DNA of 64,000 bases from Lota lota (GCA_026745465.1 JACYXH010000748.1:170526-234525), one strand, 5' to 3'; numbered from the stretch's first letter, positions 36,037 through 48,901 are shown. The notes: a model not told the origin generated them from the sequence alone. Program-made: numbers and translations.

Positions 36037-37977
36037 TCATCCTACCGGGATAACCAAAAAAAATAAAGGAATGGCCTCTGGGTACCTGGTGACCACACAC
36101 ATAATTGTCAACATAAACTGGTTACCAGATTTTGTCTCTGGCAATGGTCCCACACTATCAACCATCACATGTTCGAATGGTTCACCTATGGCCGGTATGG
36201 GACAAAGAGGCGCGGGGGAATTAACCTGGTTCGGTTTCCCAGCCACTTGACAGGTGTGGCAAGTCCGACAGAACTGAGCCACATCTTTCTTCCTTTCTCT
36301 GGACTGTTGGTCAGACTGCACTAGCTTACCAGACGTAGCACCCGAACTATCCTCTGGGTCACACTCACTGAATAGAATCGTGTTCGACAAATCTATTACA
36401 TCACCCACTTGTCGTGCTTGAGCACGTGTGACAGCACAAGCGGGGAACACATCTGGATAACCCTGTGCCAGCTCCTCCGAGAGAGACTGGTCACTTTTAT
36501 CCAATACCTCCAATACGGGTATCACCTTTCCTCCGGCAATATCGTTGCCCATTATAAATGTCACACCTTTTACTGGCAACATAGGACGTACTCCAACTCT
36601 GAACACTCCACTGACTAAATCAGAGTGTACCTTCACAAAGTGCAACGGCACGGGGACGAATCCCATTTCAATTCCTTGTACTAACACATTGGAACCACAA
36701 TATGTATTTTTGGACAAGGGCAACACATCAGTTAGTATGAACGACTGCGCCGCACCAGTATCTCTGAGGATTCTAACTGGACGCTGAGACGCTTCGTCAC
36801 CTGATATAGACACAAACCCCTCAAAAATGAACGGTTCATAACTGTGATCTGGGACAGGGACTTTCAAACCACATTCACTATGAGGCCTCTGTCTTGATTC
36901 TGGCCTTACAACCGTACGAATCAGCCCAACACCCGTTGGCGGCCTGGCGTGCTGAGGCATCCCCTGTTTGCGTTTTAGCAGAAAGCAATCTTTAATCATA
37001 TGTCCCACCTTATGACAATAGAAACATTGACGCACATCTTTTGGGCGTGCTGGATGTACTGCTGGTCGACTAGGACTAAAAGTTAGCAACTCTGCAGACC
37101 TGCTCTCCGTATGAGCCGAAAACACGCTCTTATGCGTCAACACAAATTCGTCTGCCAATACAGACGCTTCCGACAGTGAGGATACTTTCTGTTCGTTCAG
37201 ATAAACTACAATGCGTTCGGGTAAGCAATTTTTAAACTCTTCTAACAAGATTAACTCCCGTAGAGAGTTAAAATCAGTTACCTTACTAGCACTGTGCCAT
37301 TTGTCAAACAGATTTCCTTTGTCTCTAGCAAACTCTACATAAGTCTGAGTAGAAGCCTTTTTATGAGACCTAAATCTCTGTCGATATGCCTCAGGAACAA
37401 GCTCATATGCACGAAGTACAGTAGCTTTGACCACGTCATAATTTAAGCTGTCTTCAAGAGGTAGTGCTGACAGAACCTCTTGGGCTTTACCGGTTAATTT
37501 ACACTGAAGTAATAGGCACCACACATCTTCGGGCCATTTCAATGCTACCGCTATACGTTCAAACACACTGAAATAGGAATCAACCTCTGACTCCCTAAAC
37601 ACAGGTACCAAGGTGATCTGTCTACTAATATCAAAAGTAGCAGACGACACAGCTGGTGAGGACGGCTCACTAGAAGACCTAGTATGCGCAGAAACTAACC
37701 TCGCTGTTTCTGCCTCCAGTTCCATTTTACGCATCTCCAGTTCTTGATCAAGCCTACGCCTTTCCAGTTCTAGATCAAGCCTACGCATTTCCAGCTGGTT
37801 TTGCCTGATCTGTGCTCGCTCTTCCGCCTCCATTTGGATCCGTGTCGAGCGGACATCCATCCTGACATCACTGTCAGTCAGTGGGGAGAGTGGGTCATAA
37901 CGGGGCAATGTGGCTGGAGCCTTAGCCTCGTCCTCAGACACCGATGAGTGAACTGTCTCTCCGCCCCCACGGGCCAC
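36037..37977 (-). CDS. Gag-protease-integrase frame of a Gmr1-like Ty3/gypsy retrotransposon
   Basis: A 646-codon uninterrupted frame. Residues about 50-95: charged coiled coil (RRLDLELERRRLDQELEMRK). About 125-270: a SCAN-like capsid (FERIAVALKWPEDVWCLLLQ, ELVPEAYRQRFR, LILLEEFKNCLP). Then a zinc knuckle (CFYCHKVGHMIKDC), a protease with the DTGAAQSF motif, and the start of integrase (FCRTCHTCQVAGKPNQ, HVMVDSVGPLPETKSGNQF), where the frame ends. Integrase comes straight after protease. That is the gene order of Gmr1-like elements, first described from Atlantic cod, rather than the usual gypsy order. The first half of the zinc-binding HHCC region and all of reverse transcriptase are missing, so the element cannot move by itself. 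It occupies the place where the NLR-C gene should have its FISNA-NACHT exon. It is a mobile-element gene, not a host gene. Confidence 0.85.
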   Translation of the reverse strand: MARGGGETVHSSVSEDEAKAPATLPRYDPLSPLTDSDVRMDVRSTRIQMEAEERAQIRQNQLEMRRLDLELERRRLDQELEMRKMELEAETARLVSAHTRSSSEPSSPAVSSATFDISRQITLVPVFRESEVDSYFSVFERIAVALKWPEDVWCLLLQCKLTGKAQEVLSALPLEDSLNYDVVKATVLRAYELVPEAYRQRFRSHKKASTQTYVEFARDKGNLFDKWHSASKVTDFNSLRELILLEEFKNCLPERIVVYLNEQKVSSLSEASVLADEFVLTHKSVFSAHTESRSAELLTFSPSRPAVHPARPKDVRQCFYCHKVGHMIKDCFLLKRKQGMPQHARPPTGVGLIRTVVRPESRQRPHSECGLKVPVPDHSYEPFIFEGFVSISGDEASQRPVRILRDTGAAQSFILTDVLPLSKNTYCGSNVLVQGIEMGFVPVPLHFVKVHSDLVSGVFRVGVRPMLPVKGVTFIMGNDIAGGKVIPVLEVLDKSDQSLSEELAQGYPDVFPACAVTRAQARQVGDVIDLSNTILFSECDPEDSSGATSGKLVQSDQQSRERKKDVAQFCRTCHTCQVAGKPNQVNSPAPLCPIPAIGEPFEHVMVDSVGPLPETKSGNQFMLTIMCVVTRYPEAIPLFFLVIPVG

Positions 37978-39220
37978 GCCCCCTCTCGCCGTATGAACCA
38001 GGTGTGTCGCATTAGTCGTTCACCTCGTCCGACCCGGAAGTAGACTCTGTTCATCACAGTTCGATTTGGGCTGAGGACACTCAGCGGGGGGTAGGGGGAG
38101 GGAGGGAGATGGGGAGGGGGGGGGGGGGGGGGTTATCTCCATGGTTACGACCCATGGCCACTTTGTGATGCTCTTTTTTTACAGTCGCTGAGTGGGAGCG
38201 TCATCATGAGCGATGTTGGATATGAAACGCACCACACACCGTGGCCTTATCCTACAAGTGTCCCAGAAGCTTCATGAACCTTCTCGGACCCCAACAATAA
38301 CCGCTCCCCAGATGGAGCTGACGTTGTGACGTCACGGGGCCTCCGTAAGGGCCCGTAGACATCCTGGAAAAAACCGGACCGGAGTTTGGAGCAGCGTGGA
38401 ACGGGTTTCTTTCTGCATTATGTGATTATTCTAGTAACGTTGACTAAAGAGCATAGGTTACTAAGTTTAAGATCATAGAAGACTGAACAAGATATGTGTT
38501 TATATTGGTAATGATAAGAACTGTAGAGAATACAATTATAGAGAATAATGAGCACTGTCAATAACCTATTTATAACAGCCTACTTTTATATATAACAAGT
38601 CTATATTTAAAGTAATAATAACTCAAGTAGAAGTAAAAGTAGTCATCAGATAATAGCTTGAGGAACAGTAAGAAAGTATCTAGTGAAAAGACTACACAAG
38701 TACTGAGTTACTTCATACCAAATGATTCATTGTTGTAATAAGCAGAGCAAGATGAACGTAAATAGACAAATATTACATTGTATATGCTTGTCTAATAGAC
38801 ATTAACAACATATAAAATAGCATGTATCCCTTCAAATGAAACATACAATAACACATTCAATCTTTACAAAATAACATGAATGAAGGCAAATACAGACAAC
38901 AAATCTCTCTATGAATGGATGGTGACATCAGTGGAAACATGTCAATATTTCCTGTTAAATTATTAACTTCATGATATTTAGTGGCTTCATTACTTGTGGT
39001 CGGAGAAGCTGGTCGTGACAAGGACTGCATGTTACAGATTCAAAATGTTTAGGATTATTTCGTTATTTCAACAGCAATATGATTGGAATGTTAGAAATAA
39101 TGATAGTGAATCAGTGGAAAGTGACTTGCTATGCTGATATAACAAGATAGTGCTGCATGTCTTCCACTGAGTTATTCTGCTGTTGATCTGCAGTATATTG
39201 TTTAACATTCTTTAACCTGA
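37978..39220. other. Spacer: retroelement 5' leader, G-run, module fragment
   Basis: Possible leader of the Gmr1-like element to about 38040 without a recognisable 5' LTR, a G-rich stretch with G17 (38116-38132), and a copy of part of the 850-bp interspersed module (38620-38915, same orientation as 9030-9295). No exon was found. Confidence 0.5.
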
Positions 39221-39224
39221 TAGA

Positions 39225-39545
39225 CTCACAATAACCCTACATATTTGGATCAAACCATTTCACCTGGTACCCCCACAATAACCATACATATCTGGATCAA
39301 ACCATTTAATATGATATACCCACAATAACCCTACATATTTGGATCAAACCATTTCACCTGGTACCCACACAATAACCATACATATTTGGATCAAACCATT
39401 TAACATGAAATATCAATAATAACCCTACATATCTGGATCAAACCATTTAACCTGATACCCCCATGATAACCACACATATCTGGATCAAACCATTTAACCT
39501 GATACCCCCATAATAACCCTACATATCTGGATTAAACCATTTAAC
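39225..39545. repeat. Minisatellite, ~43-bp unit
   Basis: About seven diverged copies of acataaccctacatatttgg-type units (aaccctacatatttggatca followed by aaccatttaacctggtaccc). Confidence 0.85.
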
Positions 39546-39723
39546 CGCAAAGAGGAAAGATCTTCACATTGAAGCTGGAAATTTAGAAATCTCACATTAT
39601 GTCATTAAAAATAAGGGTCTTATAATGCTCTTCAAATTTGTATTTCTTCTGTTTTCAAGATAAGAGTCTCTTCTGCCCATTAAAATAATTGTCTCCTCTG
39701 TCTTCAAAATAAGAGTCTCTTAC

Positions 39724-41892
39724 CGCCCCACAGTGTGTCGGCCAGTTCCTCCTGGTTCATCTCCATCAGGCAGAGCTTTGTGATGTCTACCACTCCCTCT
39801 ACGGCGCGCCTCCTTTGCTCCTCTTTCTTCCCATCCACCTCCTCCTCCCTCTGACTCTCTGAGCATTGTGGGTAATCTGGGAAGAGAACCCTCCAGAGCT
39901 TCTTCAGCTCCTTGTCTAGAAAAGCGTGTGCGTTCTCCTCAGCCCTCTGGAACAGAACAAACATCAAGGAGAACTTTACTCTGAACTAATTGAGGACATC
40001 AGAAGCATCTGTCCTAAATTCACGCTGGTCTAAAGAGGGAAGCCTGGAGACTATTAGCACCACAATAGATGCTTTCTGATGTTCATGTGGAGCCAGTCAA
40101 GACAAGTCAAATGTCTTGTTGGACATTTACACACCTTGATCAGCTCTGTTTGATGCTGTTGTACAGACTGAGCACTGGTAACCTTTGACCTTTCCTGGTA
40201 TTGTCTGTGGAGAACACACACACACACAGGATATATTGTATTTTTCTGACTTGTAAACATAAGTACCAGTAGAGTCTAATCACAACTAACTGGTCTGTTT
40301 TCATCATCTGTTTGAAACACTCCTGCTGCTTTGGGCTTCAACACAACACACAGCTTTTACTCCTTCACCTGCACCACCCATTACCTGTCACTCAACATCG
40401 ATGGCTCCATTGTCACTGCCTCCACCCAGGTCTGAAATCTCAGCATCAGCCTTATCCCTCCTCTCATTCACACCATGTCAACCACATCACTAAAACAGCC
40501 TTATCCCTCCTCTCATTCACACCATGTCAACCACATCACTAAAACAGCCTTATCCCTCCTCTCATTCACACCATGTCAACCACATCACTAAAACAGCCTT
40601 ATCCCTCCTCTCATTCACACCATGTCAACCACATCACTAAAACAGCCTTATCCCTCCTCTCATTCACACCATGTCAACCACATCACTAAAACAGCCTTAT
40701 CCCTCCTCTCATTCACACCATGTCAACCACATCACTAAAACAGCCTTATCCCTCCTCTCGTTCACACCATGTCAACCACATCACTAAAACAGCCTTATCC
40801 CTCCTCTCACTCACACCATGTCAACCACATCACTAAAACAGCCTTATCCCTCCTCTCATTCACACCATGTCAACCACATCACTAAAACAGCCTTATCCCT
40901 CCTCTCATTCACACCATGTCAACCACATCACTAAAACAGCCTTATCCCTCATCTCATTCACACCATGTCAACCACATCACTAAAACAGCCTTATCCCTCC
41001 TCTCATTCACACCATGTCAACCACATCACTAAAACAGCCTCATCCCTCCTCTCATTCACACCATGTCAACCACATCACTAAAACAGCCTTCTTCCATCCA
41101 GAAAACATTGCCCACGTCCCCCCCCCCCCCCCCCCCTTCCCCCCAACCTTTCACTGCTAAAGAAACCCTCATCCATGCCTCAGACCAGTCACTCTTTAAA
41201 TCCTCACCTCTTGTCAATGGACTGAGTTCCATCTTTAAACCCAACAGGATAATGCATAGACCAGTCACTTTTCATGGAGACACAGCTGGGCCCAGGGGAG
41301 TCTGCTCTCTCCTGCTGGACTCTTCTAGAAAAACAAGAACCAGGATTTATTTTTGTTAGATAAACATACTGTATTTCAATAATATGTGAGAAATTCTTAC
41401 CTTTGTTTATTAATTGTCTTGTCTTTTCAGAACAGGTTACGTATGCTCTTCATGGAGACACGGCTAGGTCCAGGGGAGTCTGCTCTCTCCTGCTGGACTC
41501 TTCTAGAAAAACAAGAACCAGGATTTATGGACGTTTGATAGATGCTGTATTTTTATAATCTCTGAAAAATCCTTACTTTTTCTCAATAGACTGATTTCCA
41601 TCTTTAAACTTAACAGGTTCTTCCATAGACCAGTCACTCTTCATGGAGACACAGCTGGGTCCAGGGGAGTCTGCTCTCTCCTGCTGCTCTGGGCTTCAAC
41701 ACAACACACACACACAGCTTTTACTCAGACTAATGATGGAGTCATGATATATCACTGCTGAGCTCTGAGATGGACAACAGTCACAGACAGTGAGAGATCC
41801 TCTTCTTACCTCTTAGCTTTGCTCTGGTGGCCATGTTCCCCAGACAGAGTGGTTTTAGAGGTAGGACCCCCCTCCTCTCTCTCCTCATTCAT
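39724..41892 (-). CDS. NLR-C (NLRC3-like) N-terminal exons, truncated before the FISNA-NACHT exon
   Basis: Five exons join in phase: 41892-41810 (MNEEREEGGPTSKTTLSGEH), 41693-41577 and 41324-41208 (two 117-base copies of a unit reading QQERADSPGPSCVSMKSDWS), 40204-40135 (KVTSAQSVQQHQTELIK), and 39946-39724 (HAFLDKELKKLWRVLFPDYP, VDITKLCLMEMNQEELADTL). This is the standard N-terminal part of teleost NLR-C proteins, cytosolic pattern-recognition receptors, up to the start of the FISNA region. The next exon should be the long FISNA-NACHT one, and none is found down to 38 kb, where a retroelement sits. A further copy of the 117-base exon (41502-41401) has an in-frame TGA. The locus is probably a pseudogene, or its remaining exons have been moved. 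Confidence 0.75.
40440..41090. repeat. Minisatellite, 49-bp unit, in an NLR-C intron
   Basis: About 13 nearly identical copies of cagccttatccctcctctca followed by ttcacaccatgtcaaccacatcactaaaa. It lies between two coding exons. A C19 run (41118-41136) follows. Confidence 0.95.
41401..41502 (-). pseudogene. Decayed copy of the repeated NLR-C 117-base exon
   Basis: Keeps its acceptor (tttctag) and a donor (gtaaga) and reads RVQQERADSPGPSRVSMKS, then diverges to IRNLF and a TGA stop. If spliced in, it would end the protein; it is probably skipped or the gene is dead. Confidence 0.7.
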
Positions 41893-42529
41893 AGTAGACT
41901 GGAGACCTGGACACAAACACAACTCATTGATCACTTGAACTTTAGCTGTTTATTGAGAGAGCAGATCATTGTAACTACATCACACTAAAGCGTTATAGAC
42001 GTCATAGACCATCAATATTAACCCCACAACATAACCACACTGACCTCACTACAGTACTGATGTGTACAGCAAATGAGAAGATTAAACACCTTGGAGACTG
42101 TAACTGTCCTTCAACTAATACAATTTACTTTACAAGTCATCGTAGTACAAGTAAAAGTAAAGAATGTATGAATATCTTTCCACTGAACAAAGTCTGAATT
42201 CTGTCACTTTACTGAAACACAGATTCCATCTAAATCAACTGGTGAAGCTCAATACATCTATATGGTATCCTGTTATTATCGTGATATAATAGTTTATTTC
42301 AGCATTACGAGGAGGCGCTGGCCAACGAGACTCTCTCCCTCTCTGGCTCCAGCTGTGGTTTAAACCATAGGAACAGAGTATATACCCGCAGGAACCCCCT
42401 GTGAAAGTGGTACAGTCCAGCAACACGTCACTAGGAGGATTTATAAACGGGCCCATCCCCAGTCGCTACGCACTAATATTTAACTTGTGATTTAAATATA
42501 AGGACATTCAAAGGATTTCTGTCACGTCC
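41893..42529. other. NLR-C first intron
   Basis: No feature recognised. A 73-codon minus-strand frame at 42235-42456 has no support. Confidence 0.4.
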
Positions 42530-42985
42530 TTCTGTTCATTTTGAGTAGCATCAAGACACAAAAATTACTTGAATATTGAACGCAATGTTGAATTTACCAC
42601 ATGGCTCAGAAAAGCACAATATATTGAAACATTAAACTAAAGATTTTCTCTATAGTTAAATGTTTCTGGAAAATGTAATTGATAAGCGTTACACGGACAC
42701 ATTTCCCAAGATTAGATCATTTTATACACCAATAACCTAAAGACAATATAAACTGTAGTAAACTGTAGGCCTACCTTATATTTCCCTTGATCAAAATATT
42801 CCCTGCCCCATTCAGTATAAAGTTATAAAAGTACAAATGCAAGGGAGGAAAATGAGGTTAAAGTGTTCCTAAATCAAGTAAATCAGGTAAAAGTGATTAA
42901 AAGTGGATTTACAGAAAGATTGAGTTAAGGGCTCCTCACTGAGAAAGACAGAAGTTCAAATGAGGAAGCAGACTTGAACAATGAG
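42530..42985 (-). promoter_or_regulatory. NLR-C 5' region: promoter and untranslated exon
   Basis: On the minus strand a TATA-like cttttataactttatactg (about 42812-42832) is followed about 50 bases on by a donor (tataag/gtaggc, exon end near 42775), consistent with a short 5' UTR exon spliced to the coding exon at 41892. Two further copies exist at 17.3 and 32.6 kb. Position upstream of the coding exon makes this the functional arrangement of the three. Confidence 0.5.
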
Positions 42986-43121
42986 GAAGATACAGCACTG
43001 TGACGCATTGGGAAGTCCAGACAGCCAATCACAGCCTCGGATAACTCACAGGAATCACCCTCTCTCAGCAAAGTTGCGTAACGTTTTTTCTGGGAAATCA
43101 AAGGTTTCAGACACATTCCCT

Positions 43122-43133
43122 CCCCCCCCCCCC

Positions 43134-43170
<37 letters not shown>
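43122..43170. repeat. C15 run and (CA)n microsatellite
   Basis: Fifteen C then about 16 CA units. Confidence 0.95.
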
Positions 43171-43175
<5 letters not shown>

Positions 43176-43239
43176 GAGTGAATCAAGAAACACATCAAAC
43201 AGCACAGAAGGCACCCATTTTAGTGGAGGGATTTAGGGA

Positions 43240-43375
43240 GATGGACAGAACAGGGATAGTGCAGGAGAGAATGGTACAAGGGGTGATTACAATACTGTGT
43301 AAGAAGGGAAGTAAGTTTGATTTAGGGAATTATAGACGAGTTCGATTATTGATCGTAGATTATAAGATTCTGACC
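43240..43375 (+). pseudogene. Non-LTR retrotransposon (LINE) reverse transcriptase fragment
   Basis: Reads GIVQERMVQGVITILCKKGS, then KFDLGNYRRVRLLIVDYKIL. This matches the conserved LINE reverse transcriptase block of the type G-x-I-T-L-x-x-K-K-G...L-x-N-W-R-P-I-S-L-L-x-x-D-Y-K-I-L. Only about 45 codons survive before a GA/GC repeat. Family not determined. Confidence 0.6.
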
Positions 43376-43376
43376 G

Positions 43377-43455
43377 AGAGAGAGAGCGAGAGAGCGAGAG
43401 AGCGAGAGAGCGAGAGAGCGAGCGAGAGAGCGAGAGAGCGAGAGAGCGAGAGAAT
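43377..43455. repeat. (GAGAGC)n microsatellite
   Basis: GA repeat with regular GAGC units. Nothing further is recognised from 43560 to 44340. Confidence 0.9.
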
Positions 43456-44355
43456 AACTGACAGACACGGAGGAACCCCACCCATCTACAAACCAATTGA
43501 ACACACACACACACACACAGTTCAACAGCTACCAACTCCGTTAAATCGTTTAAATTAAATACATTAAATTCAGGGATTTATTTTTCAACTTTTATATAAT
43601 GTTTAAGATAATTAACATCTAATCCAGTTTTAAACATATTTTTTCTTTGATCGCCATTAGGCCAGAGTGAGTTACTTCTACTTTAACCAGTTCAAATGTG
43701 TGGGCTCTAAAATGTTATAGTTTCACATAGAATAAATATTTCAATTTAATATGATAGTTAAACCACCACAATCCCTGATTTCCATCACACATGATCAGCG
43801 ATGTATATTCCACATACAAGTCAATGCAATTGTGCTGCCTCAAGACACTCAGGCATTGTGGAGCTGTGATGTCTACTATTGCATCCTTGCATTGACGTTT
43901 TAAAGTTTGAATTCAGTGTCGAGCTCCCATGTTAAATGTACAGCAACGCCTGATTTCCATCAGAAAGGCTACAAGAGATGCTATCTGGCCGACGGGGTAT
44001 CATGGCAGGTCAGACTGGGGTGTTGGCCTACAAACTGCTTTATTTAAATGTGGGCTACATGCGGGCAGCACTTTTCTACTTTAATAGGCTTATGTTGCTT
44101 CTGTAAATAAAGATACAGTCACGTTTTTTACTTTATGATAGGCTAAAAACAACCAACATAAATATTTAACATTTGAATTAGTAGGCACATTTCTACTCAA
44201 ATCAGGTCCAGATGAGATGCTCCGTTTTACTTAGAGTTACAGTTTACTAACTCTTTGTAACCTGTGAAGCAGAGGAAGAGATGACCAAGTAGTCACAACC
44301 CAGTTGACCAGAAAAGTGCACACAGGTTGTGGTTTCATGAACACAGTAATCTTAC

Positions 44356-44371
44356 CGCGTCTGGGAGCCAT
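44356..44371 (-). CDS. Possible 16-base first coding exon (MAPRR)
   Basis: On the minus strand ATG GCT CCC AGA CGC G is followed by a consensus donor (gtaaga). It lies about 160 bases downstream of an X-box and a CRE in a CpG-rich stretch, so it could be the first exon of a gene, but no second exon was found on that strand. An 86-codon frame reading through the donor is unlikely to be real. Confidence 0.25.
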
Positions 44372-44530
44372 CACACTGCCAAACGGTGGTGGACACCAAC
44401 GTGCTGTCCGTTTCCTCTGAACTGAAGCCAACCAGACGCAACCAATTAACCAATTAAGAAAAGCACGCAGCGCGCGAGCTGCGGCAGGCGAGCTCATTAG
44501 TCCAACTCAACGCGAGGTCGGCGCCCTCTG

Positions 44531-44591
44531 GTTGCCTTGGTAACAGCGAGGGAGTCCATTTCAGCTCTGTGTTTGATATTCAATGACGTCA
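44531..44591. promoter_or_regulatory. X-box (RFX site) and CRE in a CpG-rich block
   Basis: gttgccttggtaac (44531-44544) is a full palindromic RFX X-box (GTNRCC-N-RGYAAC type), the signature of ciliary gene promoters. tgacgtca (44584-44591) is a perfect CRE. The local sequence (gcgcgcgagctgcgg) is much richer in CpG than its surroundings. Confidence 0.45.
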
Positions 44592-44644
44592 CTAAATTAG
44601 ATGAAACGAAAAAGATTTTGACGAAGCCTTCGTGGTGGAGAAGT

Positions 44645-45370
44645 GATGGTTGAGATCAATAAATAAATCAATGTGGCATTAAATAAATGTGGCATTATGA
44701 AATAAATGTTGCATTTAATTAATACATTTGGCATTGAAATAATAAATGTGGCATTATTAAATAAATGTGGAGTTCCATAAATAAATGTGACATTAAGAAA
44801 TAAACGTGGCGTTAAATAAATGTGGCATTATGAAATAAACGTGGCATTAGGAAATAAATAAATGTGGCATTATGAAATAAATGTGTCATTTAATAAATAA
44901 ACGTAGCAGTATGAAATAAAAGTCCCCCAAAATAAATAAAAATGGCATTAAATGAATAAATTTAGCATCCCCTGACACTATATTAAAAATACAGAATATA
45001 TAGAGTATGTCTGTTTTTCAAATGCAGCTGTACTGTTGAGAACTCTTCTATTAAACCTTCATTACCCTTTATAATCAGGCTTATATAGTATAGGAACCAA
45101 CGAATAATAAAGAATAAATCTGTTGAGAACTATTCTATTAAACCTTCACTACCCTTTATAATTAGGCTTATTTAGTTATAGGAACCAACGAATAATAAAG
45201 AATAAAGCTGTTGAGAACTCTTCTATTAAACCTTCATTACCCTTTATAATTAGGCTTATATAGTTATAGGAACCAACGAATAATAAAGAATAAAGCTGTT
45301 GAGAACTCTTCTATTAAACCTTCATTACCCTTTGTAATTAGGCTTGTATAGGAACCAACGAATAATAAAG
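44645..45370. repeat. Copy of the right arm of the 7.0-8.2 kb inverted repeat
   Basis: Short gtggcattaaataaatg units, then four ~115-bp units (cttctattaaaccttcatta ... aataaagctgttgagaac), same orientation as 7680-8170. Confidence 0.75.
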
Positions 45371-45377
45371 AATAAAG

Positions 45378-45567
45378 CTTCAGCCCCGATCCAACATTCA
45401 ACAAAAGAAGAAGAAGAGAGAACAGATCTGTTTATTGCCGCTATGCTCGCTGCAGGAACGCGCCCCGGCGTGCACGCGCACAGTGCACACACGAGCAGCA
45501 GAGCTATGAGAGCAGCAGACAGCGGATTCAGTCAGAGTAGGAAGTAGAGGAAGCAGCACTCCGGGTT
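45378..45567 (-). repeat. ~190-bp GC-rich interspersed repeat, copy 4
   Basis: Nearly identical to 8176-8353, again followed by a GT microsatellite (45570-45723, interrupted), so the whole 44.6-46.7 kb block duplicates 7.7-9.0 kb. Confidence 0.75.
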
Positions 45568-45568
45568 T

Positions 45569-45641
<73 letters not shown>

Positions 45642-45682
45642 GCATGTGTGTGCGCACGTGCGTGTGTGTGTGTGTCGGTGTG

Positions 45683-46680
<998 letters not shown>

Positions 46681-46689
46681 AAAGTCCCT

Positions 46690-48890
46690 GTTTACAAAAA
46701 TCCAAACAGGCAAAAGTGTTCATGAATTCAACGTTGACGTTGATATTAGTCATCCATCAAAGATTGATGAAGAAAATATGCTAATTAATATGGTAATTTT
46801 GAGTGGACATGGCAGTCATTTGGTTAGAGCAGTTTGATTGACACCTTAAGGAACCAACCGGGTCTAACCACTGGGCCTTCATCATTCTATACTATACTAC
46901 ATATATACTATAATGCATTCTACATTGTCCATGACAGTATTTTAAAATACAATTCATTACAAACAAACGCAGTTTGATTGAAAACACATACAGCTAAAAG
47001 GAACATCAAAACACAATAAGATTAGGTCCTATAACACATGTAGCCAAAATGACTTACAGTTTCAGTACTATATCGTCAGAGCATACAAAAGTGCCTTTCA
47101 GACATAACAAAAAAACATATCACGGTTAATCAGTACTAGTCACCTGACACGGTTCCACTACCCAAACACATATTCAGATACCATAGTTCCCATAGTGTGA
47201 CTTCACTACACACATCACTTTTACTGTTATTGTAATGACACGTAGTCGTGCTCACATTATGACCACATCTATTTTCTCTCCACAGGTATTTGGCTAGTAT
47301 ACTATCTTCCATAAAAGAGAAGCAGTATTGTTATCTTTATGAGATTCCCATGGTTATTCTACTACCGCTCTGTCTTGATTTAATACATTGTTACTGGGAA
47401 TTCATTGTTTTGGTTTTGATTCGATTTTCAGATAACAAAACATAGCATAATGGTATTTGGTAAAAGTATTAGGTTTAAATGTTTTCCTTGGATGGGGAGA
47501 ATTTAGAATTCCATCTGATAAATGTATCTGTAGCAATGACGGTGGCTACACACATTCTATGTCGCTTTTCTGGGCCCTTCCAGACACAAGGACACAGGAT
47601 GGTATTGTTGAAAGCCGGTTTATTGAAGAGTTTGCAGACAATGAGACATGAAGACAGTGATCCATGTTGCCATGTAGGACATCTCCCTGAGTGTGTGTGG
47701 TGGTGGCTGGCTTAACCTGTGCACACTGATTACTTAATGTACAACAGGTGTGCAGCCTCACCCAGCCCCAGAGTCCAATCAGTCTGACTCGGGCCAGGTG
47801 AGGCTGCTTCAACCAGCCATCGACCACACCCACTCCACAAACCCCCAACACCAAAATGAGGCTGGGGAGAATCCCCAGCCGATGTCTACTTTCCCCCTAC
47901 TAACAACCACTAACCCACACTCCATAAAACAAAATACATAAACCTGACACTGACCAGGGTTACAATACCCAACTAAAACAACACACTCTTTACCATACCT
48001 AAAATAATAAATTACAATAAAACCATTGTCCCCACACCTGCCCAGTGTGACCCACCAACCCACCTCCCCCCTCCATCCTGGAGACCGGAGGCCTGGGCTG
48101 CTGCCTTGACTGGCCATGTGTTACAGGGCTGTCTGGATGGGCTAACTACAGCGGGGCAAATTATGTCATTTATTTATACAGTCAAATGATTGGTCTTCGG
48201 GTCAGTGATATTAGGATGACACTAGCAAACAAACATTAGCTATGTTACATTTATATGCAAAACAAAGACAAACTAGCACATTAACAAAAGAAAAAAGTAG
48301 CTTTTCATTATTAAAACACACACACACATACATACATAAATATACATATCTATATATAGATATAGATATATATATATATCTATATATAGCTATATGTGCA
48401 TCTAAAGATTGACTGGAAAACATGTTACACTTCACACAGTCTCTAATGGCGTATCTCTTTGTTTGAACTGCTTTGAACATCCTAATCAATAAATAAAAAT
48501 AACCCCCACTTAAATTCCCTCAATACAACCTAATCAATCTGAGTTTAAGATCAAATCCTACTGTGGATATAATTTCCAAATCAACTAAGCCAGACAGAGA
48601 TAAAACCCAACAGATACTTTATCTAGTCTTTTGATACTATTTTGCACTCACAATATCCACATTTCAAATCAACGAATTGATACATGACACAACTACCTCT
48701 GCTCAAAAATAAGTTCATTGATTATATACTAAAGTAAATGCATCCTATATGTTATTCTAGCACACATTGTGAAACAATGCCCATAATGACCGAATGCAGA
48801 ACTAGCTAGCTACCTCAGACACACTCTGAGCTACAGCATTCAGGAACTTCACTACTTAGGACTTCTTCAGAATCAGCAGCTATGTTCCCC
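46690..48890. other. Long region without a recognised gene
   Basis: Mostly unique AT-rich sequence. 47590-48130 is more GC-balanced and could be a transposon end, but it shows no protein signature. A TA/CTATATA tract lies at 48330-48395. Open frames here (61-102 codons) overlap one another on both strands and carry no domain. Confidence 0.3.
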
Positions 48891-48901
48891 AGTGAGGCCA
48901 A

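Noticed and set aside
36037-37977. Reading the 646-codon frame as a host SCAN-domain gene
   Set aside because: Zinc knuckle, DTGA protease and integrase sequence in the same frame make it a retroelement.
43178-43558. 126-codon plus-strand frame as one protein
   Set aside because: Only the middle 45 codons are LINE reverse transcriptase; the rest is microsatellite (ERESERARE).
44237-44497. 86-codon minus-strand frame over the MAPRR start
   Set aside because: It reads through a consensus splice donor and has no recognisable domain.
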